Shown here one piece after another: positions 9,083 through 16,800 of a DNA stretch of 64,000 nt (positions are counted from its first letter, which is position 1; each line of letters begins with the position of its first letter). The notes under the pieces were generated by a model. It saw only the letters and a program-made list of their open reading frames with translations, was not told the DNA's origin and searched no databases. The stretch is from Trichloromonas sp034006665 (GTDB lineage: Bacteria > Desulfobacterota > Desulfuromonadia > Desulfuromonadales > Trichloromonadaceae). The stretch is taken from positions 1 to 64,000 of the forward strand of contig NZ_JAVESI010000001.1 in the NCBI RefSeq assembly GCF_034006665.1. Direction: 5' to 3'. Made by a program: the position numbers and the translations under genes.

Positions 9083-10327
9083 ATGAAAGAGATCACCGCC
9101 ATTAAGCTCATGCCCCACCTTGATCCCGATGGCCTGCTCCGGCTGATGACCTGGGTCGCAGTCCTTTCCCTGCTGGTGATTCTCTCTCTGGCCGGCTACG
9201 GCATCCACCGGGTCTTCACCGCCCACGTCACCCACAATGCCGAAGAGACCGCCGTGCGTTTAAGCGAGCTCCTCGCGGAAGAATGCCGACTGCTTTTCGA
9301 CAAGTCCGGAAAGCTGACCCTCCCCACCACGAACCGAGAACGTCTCGACCGCCGCCTGCGCACCCTCTCCGCTCCCTTCGACGTCGTCAAGATCAAGATC
9401 TACGATGCCGGACAAAAGATCCTCTACAGCACCGACCCGACCATCGTCGGTCAGATCGATGACGGCAACCGGCGCCTGACCAAAGCGCTGGGGGGAGTCC
9501 CCGACAGCCACTTGGAGAGCCGGGAGACGGTTCTCGACCTGGTCAACGAGCGGCAGTTCGACGTCGATGTCGTCGAAACCTACGTGCCGATCCGTAATGG
9601 CCAGCAGGTCGCCGGCTGCTTCGAACTGTACATGGACGTCACCCGCTATCGCGACGAAATCAACCGCGGGGTACTGACCGCGACCGGGCTGCTGACTCTG
9701 GTGCTCGCCGTTGTCTTCACCGCCGCCTTTCTGATCTTGCGCCGAGGGGTGGTGCAGTTGCGCCAGGCCCAAGAGCAGCTGACGCAGTTGGCGACGATCG
9801 ATCCCCTGACCGGCGCCTTCAATCGCAGCGAGATTCTCAATCGGGCGCGCAAGGAAGCCTCGCGTCTGCGCCGTTCCATGACCCAGGCGCCGGATCAGGC
9901 GATTGCTCTGGTGATGATCGATATCGACCGCTTCAAGACGATCAACGACCGCTACGGACATCCGGCGGGGGATTCAGTACTGCGCCAGGTGGTGCGCCGC
10001 ATCCGCATCGAATTGCGCGACTACGACCTTTTCGGCCGCTATGGCGGCGAGGAATTCCTGGCGATTCTCCCCGGTACCGACAACTCCGCCGCTCGAGCCG
10101 TGGCCGAACGCATGCGTCGGGCCGTAGGAGAGACACCCCTTGATCTCGAAGGACAAAATCTACCGGTCACCATCAGCCTCGGCGTCGCCGTTCTTACCGG
10201 TGACATCCTCGATTTGACCGGCACCCTGCAACGGGCCGAGGAAGCCCTTCACCATGCCAAGAGCACCGGCCGCGACCGGGTCTACTGCGCGGAAACCAAT
10301 CGCGCTCACCAGGAAACCACCCCGTAA
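9083..10327 (+). CDS. Membrane diguanylate cyclase (GGDEF)
   Basis: The 414-residue protein would make c-di-GMP from two GTP. One helix lies near residues 14-38, an extracytoplasmic sensor region at about 40-190 and a second helix at about 193-221. The GGDEF domain runs from about 235 to the end. The catalytic motif is GGEEF near residue 321, and RDYD stands exactly five residues before it, so the RxxD feedback-inhibition site is intact. The ATG at 9083 follows GGAG. The gene is downstream of the SRPBCC gene by 43 bases. Confidence 0.95.
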   Translation: MKEITAIKLMPHLDPDGLLRLMTWVAVLSLLVILSLAGYGIHRVFTAHVTHNAEETAVRLSELLAEECRLLFDKSGKLTLPTTNRERLDRRLRTLSAPFDVVKIKIYDAGQKILYSTDPTIVGQIDDGNRRLTKALGGVPDSHLESRETVLDLVNERQFDVDVVETYVPIRNGQQVAGCFELYMDVTRYRDEINRGVLTATGLLTLVLAVVFTAAFLILRRGVVQLRQAQEQLTQLATIDPLTGAFNRSEILNRARKEASRLRRSMTQAPDQAIALVMIDIDRFKTINDRYGHPAGDSVLRQVVRRIRIELRDYDLFGRYGGEEFLAILPGTDNSAARAVAERMRRAVGETPLDLEGQNLPVTISLGVAVLTGDILDLTGTLQRAEEALHHAKSTGRDRVYCAETNRAHQETTP

Positions 10328-10329
10328 GC

Positions 10330-10508
10330 CTGCTGTACCGGACCCAGCAAAACGCCGTCGGCAGCGACTTTATCGACAACCAGCATCGCTCCCTGATCGA
10401 GCCGGTCAACCCGCTGGTTCTTGCCATCGACGAAGGGCGGAAAGAACTGAAATCGCTCGGCTTTTCGAGTCCCTCAAGGAATACACCGAGAATCATTTCG
10501 CCGCCTAA
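10330..10508 (+). pseudogene. Bacteriohemerythrin remnant, frameshifted and truncated
   Basis: In the frame from 10330 the translation includes VGSDFIDNQHRSLIEPVNPLVLAIDEG, which is the first iron-binding half of a hemerythrin (IDxQH, then a helix and A-I-x-x-G). After a frameshift near 10455 another frame gives LFESLKEYTENHFAA and then a stop. That matches the hemerythrin L-x-x-L-x-x-Y-x-x-x-HF segment but lacks the usual following EE and the last two helices. There is no start codon with a ribosome binding site. It is a relic, probably once a separate gene or a C-terminal partner of the upstream cyclase. Confidence 0.75.
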
Positions 10509-10513
10509 GACCC

Positions 10514-11221
10514 TCAGAAAAGCCGCGCCAGCAGCGCAACGACGGCAGTCTCCACCCGCAGGATGCGTTCGCCGAGGGCGCGGGGAACGAATCCCGCCTC
10601 CTGCAATTTGCCGATCTCATAGGGAATGAATCCCCCTTCCGGCCCCACCGCCAGGGTCACGGGGCCGGAGACTTCCCGCGGGCAGGAAAGTTGCGCCGGG
10701 GGATGGGCGACCAAGCAGATGGTCCCAGCGCTCAGGGCGGGCAGTTCGTCCTCAACGAAGGGTTTGAACAGGGGTTTCAGCAACACTTCCGGCAACACCG
10801 TATCCCGTGCCTGTTCCAGCCCGAGGATCAGCGGCTCCCGCAGCCCTTCGCCGAAAAGGGCCGGACTCTTCCAGTAACTCTTCTCCACCCGCACACTGTT
10901 GAGCAGAACGATCCGTTTCACCCCCAGGGAAGTCACCGTCAGCAGTACCCGCTTCAGCACCTTGGGACGCGGCAGAGCCAGAAGGAGCGTCACCGGCAGA
11001 GGCGGCGGCGGTTTCTGCTCGAAGGCCACCGCCATCTCCAGTCCGGACTCCTCCAGACGCAGCACCCGTCCGGAACCGATCAATCCCCCCGCCTCCCCCA
11101 CGCATAGGGATTCCCCCACCGCCGCCCGATGCACCTCAAGGACATGACGCAAACGCCGTCCGGTCAGAAGAACCCGATCCGGCGCGACAAAATCCTCGGG
11201 AAAAAGCAGGATCAGATTCAT
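10514..11221 (-). CDS. rsmE: 16S rRNA m3U1498 methyltransferase RsmE
   Basis: RsmE is a SPOUT-family SAM-dependent enzyme that methylates N3 of U1498 in 16S rRNA. The 235-residue protein has a PUA-like N-terminus (LTGRRLRHVLEVHRAAVGE) and the trefoil-knot motifs LAVGPEGGFIPYEI and LGERILRVETAVVALLARL at the C-terminus. The ATG at 11221 follows AAAGGAGG. The gene is convergent with the hemerythrin relic and downstream of the decayed nhaD on the same strand. Confidence 0.96.
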   Translation of the reverse strand: MNLILLFPEDFVAPDRVLLTGRRLRHVLEVHRAAVGESLCVGEAGGLIGSGRVLRLEESGLEMAVAFEQKPPPPLPVTLLLALPRPKVLKRVLLTVTSLGVKRIVLLNSVRVEKSYWKSPALFGEGLREPLILGLEQARDTVLPEVLLKPLFKPFVEDELPALSAGTICLVAHPPAQLSCPREVSGPVTLAVGPEGGFIPYEIGKLQEAGFVPRALGERILRVETAVVALLARLF

Positions 11222-11441
11222 GCCGCCCTCCTTTCATGCGACCGGCTCCGAGACAGCATTTTTTTCATCAAAAACCCGCCGAACCTGAACTTGCCATCGC
11301 AACAAAATCCGCTACAGATGGATGCCACAATACACCCCCTCCGAAAAGAGCGGAAAATGAATAAAAATGCCTCGTCTTACGTGCCTGTGCCTTGTTCGTC
11401 GGTTCCGGTTAGGGCGGCGGGACGCCAAGGAAACCCTCCCA

Positions 11442-12112
11442 TCAGCCGTGCAACAACCCGTACTGGACAATATAGATGACGGCGCCAGCGAAGTAGCCGA
11501 TCAGGGCCAGACCGCTGATTTCCCTGACGTACCAAAAGAAGTGAACCTTCTCCAGCCCCATCGCCGCCACCCCGGCGGCCGAGATGACGATGATCCCGGC
11601 AAAGAAGAACCGGTCGTCCTGCCGGTCGTGGAGCTTTTTCATCAACGATGATCATAACGATGGTGGTGGTCAGGTTGTCAAGCACTGCGCTGAGGAAGAA
11701 GGTGGCGAAACTGTCAGCCACATGAGCGAGGAGAGCCTGGTGGTCTTGATCCGCGAGGTGATGACCTCGAAGCCATTATGGGCGTCGACCACCTCAACGA
11801 CGGTCATGGCACCCATCAGGAAAAAAACGATCTGGCGGTGACCGAAAGGGGCTTCGGAAAGATGCTCGCCAACCAGATTGGAAGAGCACTGCTTTTCTCC
11901 TCGATATGCGGCAACTCGCCGGGCGCGGAAACCGTCGCGATCGTTCGCGCATTGAGCACCGAGCGCCACCCGTCGTCAAAGTCCGGCGTCCCCGTCGCGC
12001 TTTCATACCCGCCCACAAACAGCAGAATCGTCAGCAGGGCAACGAAGGCCAACAGCAAAGGGCTCATGGGGAAGACCGACCGAAGCCGGAAACGCATCGT
12101 TTTTTCGATCAT
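11442..12112 (-). pseudogene. nhaD: Decayed NhaD-type Na+/H+ antiporter
   Basis: Read downward from 12112 on the minus strand, four fragments in shifting frames match NhaD: an N-terminal membrane segment, then IVFFLMGAMTVVEVVDAHNG and EVITSRIKTT, then TFFLSAVLDNLTTTIVM, then FFFAGIIVISA, and the C-terminus MGLEKVHFFWYVREISGLALIGYFAG. Several frameshifts separate them. Between ISA and the C-terminal fragment the central part of the antiporter, more than 200 residues in intact members, is missing. The gene cannot make a working antiporter. Confidence 0.85.
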
Positions 12113-12258
12113 CGAAACATCATTTCAGCAGCGAAGAAAAAAGAAACGGCTGGTTTCATCTTCCTTTCCTGGAATTTTGTCAAGCCTCTTCCGCAAGTAC
12201 CTGTCGAATCGAAGAAAAAACGAAGGGAATGATGTTCTGAATACTTCCATCCGCTTAA

Positions 12259-12308
12259 ACGCCAAGAGCCACCCCGTTTTGGGGTGGCTCTTGGCGTCTT
12301 TTTGATTT
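12259..12308 (+). terminator. Strong plus-strand terminator with no plus-strand gene before it
   Basis: A perfect 17-bp stem (12259-12275 with 12281-12297) with a GTTTT loop is followed by CTTTTTGATTTT on the plus strand. On the minus strand the following bases give only GTTT. The nearest gene that could use it is usp (minus), where it would be weak. The orientation suggests that a plus-strand gene once lay upstream, or that it acts as a two-way boundary. Confidence 0.75.
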
Positions 12309-12438
12309 TCCGAATGGTTAGGAAAAAACGGCTAATACCAAGCGCGCCATGGTCAAACAATGAGGCGGATTTAGGTCCGTCGACACCGCAAGGCCATGGC
12401 AGCAACGCAGCAGTTGACGAATTTTTTGCGACGCCATC

Positions 12439-12870
12439 CTACTTGACGATGGTCACTGTGCAGCGGGCCTGGCTCGCAACCTGGTGAGAAACGGAGCCGA
12501 GCAGCCATTCGGCGATGCGGGCACGGCCGCGATTGCCGATGAAGATCATTCCCACTTCTTTTTGATGAGCCTGATCGACGATTACCTCGGCGGCATGACC
12601 GACCACACAGTCCGTGGCGATTTCCACCCCGAGCCCGGCAGCCTTGGCCTTGAGCAGTTCCTGGGCTCCTTCGAACTTGGCGCGAGAAGCGCAAATGATC
12701 GGTTCGAAATCCATCGACACGTCAATCAGATCCGGAATCTGTACCACCGACAGGACGATGATCTTACTTCCCTCCCGGCCTCGGGCAAATTCTAGGGCCA
12801 GGTCGAAAGCTTTATGGGAAGCGGGGGAGTCGTCAAAGGCCACGAGGATATTCTTATTTATTTCGCTCAT
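12439..12870 (-). CDS. Universal stress protein (UspA family)
   Basis: A 143-residue single-domain Usp protein of the cytoplasm. It begins INKNILVAFDDSPASHKAFDLALEFA and ends with the nucleotide-binding motif G-2x-G-9x-GS (GNRGRARIAEWLLGSVSHQVASQARCTVTIVK), so it is of the ATP-binding type. Such proteins support survival under stress and energy limitation; the exact target is unknown. The ATG at 12870 follows GGAAG. Confidence 0.95.
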   Translation of the reverse strand: MSEINKNILVAFDDSPASHKAFDLALEFARGREGSKIIVLSVVQIPDLIDVSMDFEPIICASRAKFEGAQELLKAKAAGLGVEIATDCVVGHAAEVIVDQAHQKEVGMIFIGNRGRARIAEWLLGSVSHQVASQARCTVTIVK

Positions 12871-13184
12871 ATTTTCTTCCTTATTTGTATGCGGATGTCG
12901 GCAACATTTTCCCTGAGCATAGTCGGCTTTAGCGCTCTGTCAACGGTCCCGATCAGGATTTTTCACAGGCGAGTGCTGCCTGTTTTTTCCGCAAATCCCC
13001 CGGCACAAGCCTGTTCCAGCGGCACCAGCGCCGACAAAAGAGTACCGCTTAGAACTTGGCAAATCCCGGCAGATTACCGACATCACGTCATATTTCGCCT
13101 TTACATGGGATGGTGAATGACTTGGCCCGCCCCCTGCAAACGGGGAAGGTAACCCTTCTTCCTCATCCGCGAAAGGAGACCGTC
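12871..13184. other. Divergent intergenic region between usp and the HTH gene
   Basis: 314 bases containing the usp promoter on the minus side and the sigma-54-type promoter at 13122 on the plus side. I found no gene here. Confidence 0.5.
13122..13138 (+). promoter_or_regulatory. Candidate sigma-54 promoter of the HTH gene
   Basis: TTGGCCCGCCCCCTGCA has GG (13124-13125) and GC (13136-13137) ten bases apart, with TTGGC and TGCA elements in place. The start of transcription would be near 13149 and the leader about 36 bases. The match to the -24 box is less complete than at 394. Confidence 0.6.
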
Positions 13185-13421
13185 ATGTATGTCGCCCGCG
13201 AGATCAACCTCCTGGTTCCCATCGAGGAAGCGGCGCGCACCTTGCACACCACCTCGATCAGCATCTACATGCATATCAAGCGCAAGCTCATTGCTGGTCA
13301 CGAAGTGGGCGAACGCTGGTTCGTCGAAGCCGAAAGCCTCGCCGTTTTTCTCGCCCGGCACGACGGCACAGATCCGGCCTTGGTTCATCATGCCCGCGGC
13401 TGCGATAAACCCTGCAAGTAG
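13185..13421 (+). CDS. Small helix-turn-helix protein (excisionase/MerR-like fold)
   Basis: The 78-residue protein contains VPIEEAARTLHTTSISIYMHIKRKLIAGHEVGERWFV, the usual layout of a winged helix-turn-helix of the excisionase/HTH_17 type: recognition helix, then a wing ending in W-F-V. It probably binds DNA as a small regulator. The C-terminus contains CDKPC, a possible metal-binding or redox pair. The start at 13185 is set by GAAAGGAG; the frame opening at 13056 crosses the promoter and is not real. No integrase or phage gene is near, so it is not an obvious excisionase. Confidence 0.8.
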   Translation: MYVAREINLLVPIEEAARTLHTTSISIYMHIKRKLIAGHEVGERWFVEAESLAVFLARHDGTDPALVHHARGCDKPCK

Positions 13422-13590
13422 AGTTTGGGACAGTTTCAGACCCAGTTCACCAGCGGCTCGGAAATGGGAGAGATTTAAATGGTGTTTGTTGCAATTCAAG
13501 ACCCGACCCCTGGAAGCCTCACCCGCTTGATTACGCGACCTTGCCTGGCCGTATTGTGCCGTACCATCACATTTCTCATCCGTTTTTAGG

Positions 13591-13648
13591 CAAATAAAAA
13601 CCAAAGGGGACTTCCCGTCGTCAAGATGATAACGGGAAGTCCCCTTTG
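13591..13648 (-). terminator. Terminator of the DUF302-like secreted protein gene
   Basis: A perfect 17-bp stem (13602-13618 with 13632-13648), read on the minus strand, is followed by GGTTTTTATTTG. It lies 60 bases past the stop at 13708. Confidence 0.85.
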
Positions 13649-13707
13649 CGTTACTTATGACTCTGATATTTAACAGAGTCCTTGAAATAATGAGATGTAC
13701 TTATCTG

Positions 13708-15216
13708 TTAAAAAGAACGGATAGGGAACCTTGTGTCAATCCCGGCAGCCTGGAAAGCACCATTGTACATAGCGGCTACATCGTTATAGATTATATCCGG
13801 GAACAAAGCGAACAGATAGGTTTGAACTTCCATGTTCATGTTTTTCATTGCGATAACTGAATCTTTGAAAAACGCTGCAAAAGTAGCTTTGGCGGTGAAC
13901 ATCTGAGCAACGGCATCAGTTCCGTCCTGGTAAACAGAGGCCATGCAAGGCATTGCCGGAGTGTGGTGCATTCCGGTTCCAAGTGCCATCTCAGCATAGA
14001 ACTGGCTGCAAAGCTCCACGATCTGGACTTCATCGTTATAACCAAGAGCAAAAGCTCTGGGGAACTTCCAGGCCTGAGTAGTCAAAGGGATGCCTGCAGG
14101 ATTTTGACCTTCCCACATAGGCAGGAAAAACTGGTTAAGCAAGGAAGGAAGTTGTGCCTTCATGTCCTCGAGATCTGCAAAATAAACAGAAACTACCGGG
14201 GTGCCTGTTGCTGGGTTGCTGGGGTCATACATAGGATTCTGGTAGTGACCTTCGAACATCTGCTGGCCATCCCATGCGAACAGCTCTGCCATGAATTGAC
14301 GTACCATGTCACTAAAAGGTTTCAGCATGGTTGCATTTTTGTACAGAGGGGCTGTTTGCTTCATGTACCCTTTAAGAGCAGCGGCAATCTGAGTTGCATC
14401 TGCATTGGGGATTCTAACGCTGGGAGTAACTACGTCAGCCGGAAGGGCTTCAATGTCTTCGTTAGTAATTTCAGAGCCACGCAACAGATCCGCTACGTTG
14501 AAGGAAGGTTGTTGCCACCAGCTAAATGCCAAGCTCGAACCTTCAATATCCCATGCATAGTGGGTTCCGTAACACAGTGCATTCTTGACGCCGAGGGAAA
14601 TCTGGGCGCTTGTTTTGTCGCAATGGGTATTGAAAAGCGATTTATTGAATGCGGAAAGATCGTTGTACCCTACTTTTGCTACTGAATCCGGGTTGAGAGC
14701 GGCGACAACGACATAGTCAGTGATCTGATCCATGTTATTCGCCACATCTACATTCGGATAAGCCATGCTGAGCATCTGCAAGGTGGGAGCAGAAATGGTG
14801 TATACACTGACTGCCCACGGAGCGTTGATGCCATATTCCGCTCCAAGGCGGTTCAGATAATAATCATCACTTGTTGCCCAGAGTTCAACCAAGGCAGCAT
14901 ATTCGGTAGAGCCCTGGATGTTTACGGGCGGAAAGTGCACCACATCCACGACGTCAAGATTTTCCATGTTCTCAGTTGCTGTTATCGGCTTAAGACGATA
15001 GTAGCTTCTTGAACCGAATTGATCCTTAATAGCCTGAGATACCTCATTGACAACTTCGTGGATATCTACTTGAGTACGATCTACAGGAAGTTTTGCGATT
15101 ACGTTGAAAGGCTCAATTCCGGACGAGGTAAACGCATACAAATTTCCACAACATAAAAAGAAAACACAAAAAACCGACAAAAACAGATACTTCTTCATCA
15201 ATCCATTCTTCTTCAT
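13708..15216 (-). CDS. Secreted protein with two DUF302-like halves, unknown function
   Basis: The 502-residue protein has a signal peptide (MKKNGLMKKYLFLSVFCVFF and on to NLYAF), so it should be exported. Two halves look related: VELWATSDDYYLNRLGAEYG followed by NAPWAVSVYTIS in the first (about residues 105-145), and VELCSQFYAEMALGTGMHHT followed by PAMPCMASVYQDG in the second (about 405-440). This E-(F/L)-C-x(n)-P-C/A-x-x-V-Y pattern resembles the DUF302 fold; I infer this, it is not proven. The gene is clearly lower in GC than its neighbours and has its own terminator, which suggests transfer. The ATG at 15216 has GGAGG nine bases upstream; a TTG at 15219 is less likely. Function unknown. 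Confidence 0.75.
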   Translation of the reverse strand: MKKNGLMKKYLFLSVFCVFFLCCGNLYAFTSSGIEPFNVIAKLPVDRTQVDIHEVVNEVSQAIKDQFGSRSYYRLKPITATENMENLDVVDVVHFPPVNIQGSTEYAALVELWATSDDYYLNRLGAEYGINAPWAVSVYTISAPTLQMLSMAYPNVDVANNMDQITDYVVVAALNPDSVAKVGYNDLSAFNKSLFNTHCDKTSAQISLGVKNALCYGTHYAWDIEGSSLAFSWWQQPSFNVADLLRGSEITNEDIEALPADVVTPSVRIPNADATQIAAALKGYMKQTAPLYKNATMLKPFSDMVRQFMAELFAWDGQQMFEGHYQNPMYDPSNPATGTPVVSVYFADLEDMKAQLPSLLNQFFLPMWEGQNPAGIPLTTQAWKFPRAFALGYNDEVQIVELCSQFYAEMALGTGMHHTPAMPCMASVYQDGTDAVAQMFTAKATFAAFFKDSVIAMKNMNMEVQTYLFALFPDIIYNDVAAMYNGAFQAAGIDTRFPIRSF

Positions 15217-15226
15217 CAATCCATTC
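15191..15226 (-). repeat. Perfect 18-bp tandem duplication over the start of the secreted protein gene
   Basis: Two identical 18-bp copies (15191-15208 and 15209-15226) cover the start codon and add six in-frame codons. The protein therefore begins MKKNGLMKKYL and two in-frame ATGs are available (15216 and 15198). Only the upstream one has the ribosome binding site at a good distance. Confidence 0.9.
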
Positions 15227-15768
15227 CTCCCTTAAACAATTTTGTTGTCCTTTACGTTGCTTTATCCCCCATTGAATAAGACAACTGGACAACACGTGGC
15301 AGAAAGTCGAAATCTTCGACCCTTGGTAAACCAATCGATCCCTTATTAAAGTAATATGTACGGAAGGGGAACATGTCTACATATACACATATTGCATTAA
15401 TCATATCTCTATACATACATGTTTCTTAGTATTTATATCATTGTAAAATTAAGTTTATTTTCGGGAAAAAGAATTACTTCAGACCAAAACAGGAGTCAAG
15501 AATTAAGTTTCGGTTAAACAAAAAAATCCCATTGAGCAGAACTAGGCATTTCCATTTCCAAGACAGTGTTGACGCTTATCTTCTTGGCTGCATTTACATC
15601 CTCGGTGAGAAAACTCATCCGGCGTCACGTCTTGTAGGAGAGCTTTTTTGCACAACGCACAAAAAAAGAAAAAAGGGTCGGATTTATTTTACGATCCGCT
15701 CCCTTTTATCCGCCAACTCTCGCCCCTCCGGGTCACCGTCCCCCCATAAAAACACCCTGTCGATAAAT
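15220..15768. other. AT-rich intergenic region, no gene recognised
   Basis: About 550 bases holding the promoter side of the secreted protein gene and the terminator of the radical SAM gene. Base composition is far below the genome average, like the flanking secreted protein gene. The long plus-strand frame entering from here is the antisense shadow of the radical SAM gene. Confidence 0.55.
15658..15707 (-). terminator. Terminator of the degP-radical SAM unit
   Basis: On the minus strand, AAAAGGG and CGGAT pair with ATCCG and CCCTTTT around a small internal loop (15671-15707). A TTCTTTTTTT run follows. It lies about 60 bases after the radical SAM stop. Confidence 0.75.
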
Positions 15769-16800
15769 TCACAGCAGCGGTCGCAGGTTGCCAAGGTCGA
15801 CATCGCAGAGTTCGTCGAGTTGCCGGAGGATGGCGCGCAGCTCGTTGTATTCGGGATGGCCGGGGAGGTGTACGGCGCGGCGGGTGAATTCGGCGCGGTC
15901 GAAGGTGCCCCAGTTGACCAGTTGCCCAAGGTAGACGACGGCGCCGTAACGGCGGGCCAGTTCAACGAAGACAGGGAGTTCCCGGTAGTTGACACATTGA
16001 ACGACAAAGCTGAAGGTGAGGGGAATGGCGAGGGTGGCGATGAAGTCGAGGTTACGCAGCAGGCGGCCGAAGTCGCCGCCCCGACGGATTGCGTCATAGG
16101 TCGCGGCAGTCGCGGCGTCGATGGAGATTTCCGCGCTCTTGACCAGCGGATGCAGGTGGGCGAGTTGCGCCCAGGCGGCGGCATCCCAGAGCTGGCCGTT
16201 GGTGTGCAGGCCCACACGGCGCAGGCGCGGCCAGGTGCGCGGGGTGATCGCGGCCAACAGCTCGCGGTAAGCGGGACTGCCGAAAGGATCGCCGTAACCG
16301 GAAACAATCAGTTCCTCAGCGTGAGGCGCGGCCTGCTCGACAATGCGCCGGGTGAGCAGGCCGACCCGCTCCCGGCCGGCATCATCGAGGGCAAGGGGCG
16401 CCCGGCGGCAGGTGGGACAGCTCAGGTTACAGCGAGGGTCGAAACAGAGATTGAGGATTTTCGGGCCGTAGGGAAGATGGACCTTGCCCCGATCCAGAGC
16501 GGCGCGCAACTCCGGATCGACAACTTCGGCCGTGGTCATCACCGGCGGCGCATCGCACGCCAAGCGCGGACAGCGCTTGCGGCTGCAATTGTGAAAGGTG
16601 CCGTTGAGAATATTGCGGCGCAGGCCCCGCGCAGCGGGGCCGTTCCAGATTTCCGGGAGAGATTGTTCGAGCAGATTCCCGATGGGGGTCTTCAACCAGG
16701 CCGGACAGCAGGCAAAGACCGACCCATCGGGATGGATTTCACACCAGGCAAAGGGATGGGTGCAGATCCGCCGTGCGGAATCGTCCATCCCCGCTTTCAT
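15769..16800 (-). CDS. Radical SAM protein with an N-terminal SPASM-like cysteine region
   Basis: The 343-residue protein has the radical SAM cluster motif CNLSCPTC near residue 125, in a context (ILNLCFDPRCNLSCPTCRRAP) typical of peptide-modifying and SPASM-type enzymes. Unusually, the SPASM-like segment comes first: CTHPFAWCEIHPDGSVFACC, then GNLLEQSLPEIWNG and CSRKRCPRLAC. In most family members it follows the barrel. SAM and iron-sulfur dependence are expected; the substrate is unknown. The ATG at 16800 overlaps the degP stop by one base (TGATG), so translation is coupled to the protease gene. No small precursor peptide gene was found nearby. Confidence 0.85.
   Translation of the reverse strand: MKAGMDDSARRICTHPFAWCEIHPDGSVFACCPAWLKTPIGNLLEQSLPEIWNGPAARGLRRNILNGTFHNCSRKRCPRLACDAPPVMTTAEVVDPELRAALDRGKVHLPYGPKILNLCFDPRCNLSCPTCRRAPLALDDAGRERVGLLTRRIVEQAAPHAEELIVSGYGDPFGSPAYRELLAAITPRTWPRLRRVGLHTNGQLWDAAAWAQLAHLHPLVKSAEISIDAATAATYDAIRRGGDFGRLLRNLDFIATLAIPLTFSFVVQCVNYRELPVFVELARRYGAVVYLGQLVNWGTFDRAEFTRRAVHLPGHPEYNELRAILRQLDELCDVDLGNLRPLL

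Noticed and set aside
13056..13072. Second sigma-54-like site TTGGCAAATCCCGGCAG
   Set aside because: GG and GC are nine, not ten, bases apart; the site at 13122 fits better.
13185..13421. HTH protein as a phage or island excisionase
   Set aside because: No integrase, attachment site or phage gene is near, so only the fold is claimed.
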